Positions 20,690 through 21,067 of a stretch of DNA of 21,067 bases are shown here, piece after piece. Each line of letters starts with the position of its first letter. The stretch's first letter is position 1. The notes under the pieces are model-generated. The model did not search any database and was not told the origin of the DNA. It was given only the letters and a program-made list of their open reading frames with translations. The position numbers and the translations under genes are program-made. The stretch comes from a virus: IMG/VR virus record IMGVR_UViG_3300042691_012905, positions 1-21,067 of that record, one strand, 5' to 3'.

Positions 20690-21067
20690 ATGGCTTTAGG
20701 TTATTGCCCAGCGGTACTCCAACACATGAAATTCATCATAGGAGAAAACGCACCAGAACACAAAATAACTCCATCAGGTTTCTTAAAAGCAAACCTTGAG
20801 AAAGGAGCAAACGCAACACCAATTCAAGATTCACTAAGTTTAGCAAATACTGCTGGACATATCAAAGATTTGAGATTAAAATACTACAACAGAACAGTAC
20901 CTTCTCAAATGGCAACTGCTGACAATTGTGATATTGACTTGGTTCAAGCATATTCAGAAATAACAATTGACACTACATCAATAGTTAAATTTGGATTGCA
21001 TTTTAACGATTCCACAATTGCAAGATATTGTGATGAAGCATCTCGTTCAGTAGCAATTGGTTCAGCA
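20690..21067 (+). CDS. Probable major capsid protein, N-terminal part (cut by window edge)
   Basis: The frame opens at the ATG at 20690 (ACAAAATGGC context), 17 bases after the scaffold stop, and stays open for 126 codons to the right edge without a stop. The sequence reads M-A-L-G-Y-C-P-A-V-L-Q-H-M-K-F-I-I-G, then L-R-L-K-Y-Y-N-R-T-V-P-S-Q-M, and later I-D-L-V-Q-A-Y-S-E-I-T-I-D-T. Position right after the scaffold in the head module makes it the best candidate for the HK97-fold major capsid protein, but the fold cannot be confirmed from the fragment. A small decoration protein or cement protein is an alternative. Confidence 0.65.
   Translation, partial: MALGYCPAVLQHMKFIIGENAPEHKITPSGFLKANLEKGANATPIQDSLSLANTAGHIKDLRLKYYNRTVPSQMATADNCDIDLVQAYSEITIDTTSIVKFGLHFNDSTIARYCDEASRSVAIGSA

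Noticed and set aside
1-21067. CRISPR array, insertion sequence, transposase, integrase or att site
   Set aside because: No regularly spaced repeats, terminal inverted repeats, DDE or tyrosine/serine recombinase motifs were seen.

Overview
The window is a contiguous piece of a tailed, siphovirus-type bacteriophage genome or prophage, with every gene on the + strand. The likely host is a member of the Bacteroidota, probably flavobacterial. The DNA is A+T-rich. Starts lack Shine-Dalgarno sequences and instead sit behind A-rich stretches such as AAAATTATG or AACAATG. Four intergenic gaps hold a textbook Bacteroidota promoter (TTG, 16-22 bases, TAnnTTTG) and a fifth holds a one-mismatch version. 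No tRNA, integrase, CRISPR array or lysis gene is visible.

Region 1 (1-5073) is the early or replication module. It has the tail end of a gene with an SSB-like C-terminal tip, a Gp157-family protein, an unknown protein, a small unknown, a NinB-like recombination protein and a small conserved phage protein. Then come a compact structured RNA, a small unknown, a winged-helix replication initiator carrying direct DNA repeats that look like a lambda-type internal origin, and a T7 gp4/Twinkle-like primase-helicase.

Region 2 (5074-6085) starts with the best promoter in the window. It encodes small proteins, led by a free-standing UvrD C-terminal (Tudor-like) domain and followed by unknowns.

Region 3 (6086-19285) is the packaging and tail module. 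Its order is small and large terminase, a glycosyltransferase plus SAM methyltransferase pair with its own promoter, a possible virion protein, a membrane protein, a small Cys protein, a tail assembly chaperone with a predicted -1 frameshift product, the tape measure, two tail proteins, a second glycosyltransferase, the portal and a MuF-like minor head protein. The tail block between terminase and portal is not the canonical order.

Region 4 (19286-21067) begins with a promoter whose spacer holds a perfect 19-bp palindrome. It drives a small coiled-coil protein, a 17-residue CxxC peptide, a probable scaffold and the start of a probable major capsid protein, which runs off the window.

The four strongest non-obvious signals are as follows. 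(a) A promoter-RNA-terminator unit at 2231-2396 contains a 6-bp pseudoknot and a GNRA-capped hairpin. (b) A T9 slippery site at 10181-10189 opens a -1 frame that runs to the tape-measure start. (c) Direct repeats inside the initiator gene are conserved as DNA but read in different protein frames. (d) An operator-like palindrome lies between the two promoter elements before the capsid genes. All functional calls come from reading motifs and context; no database search was run.
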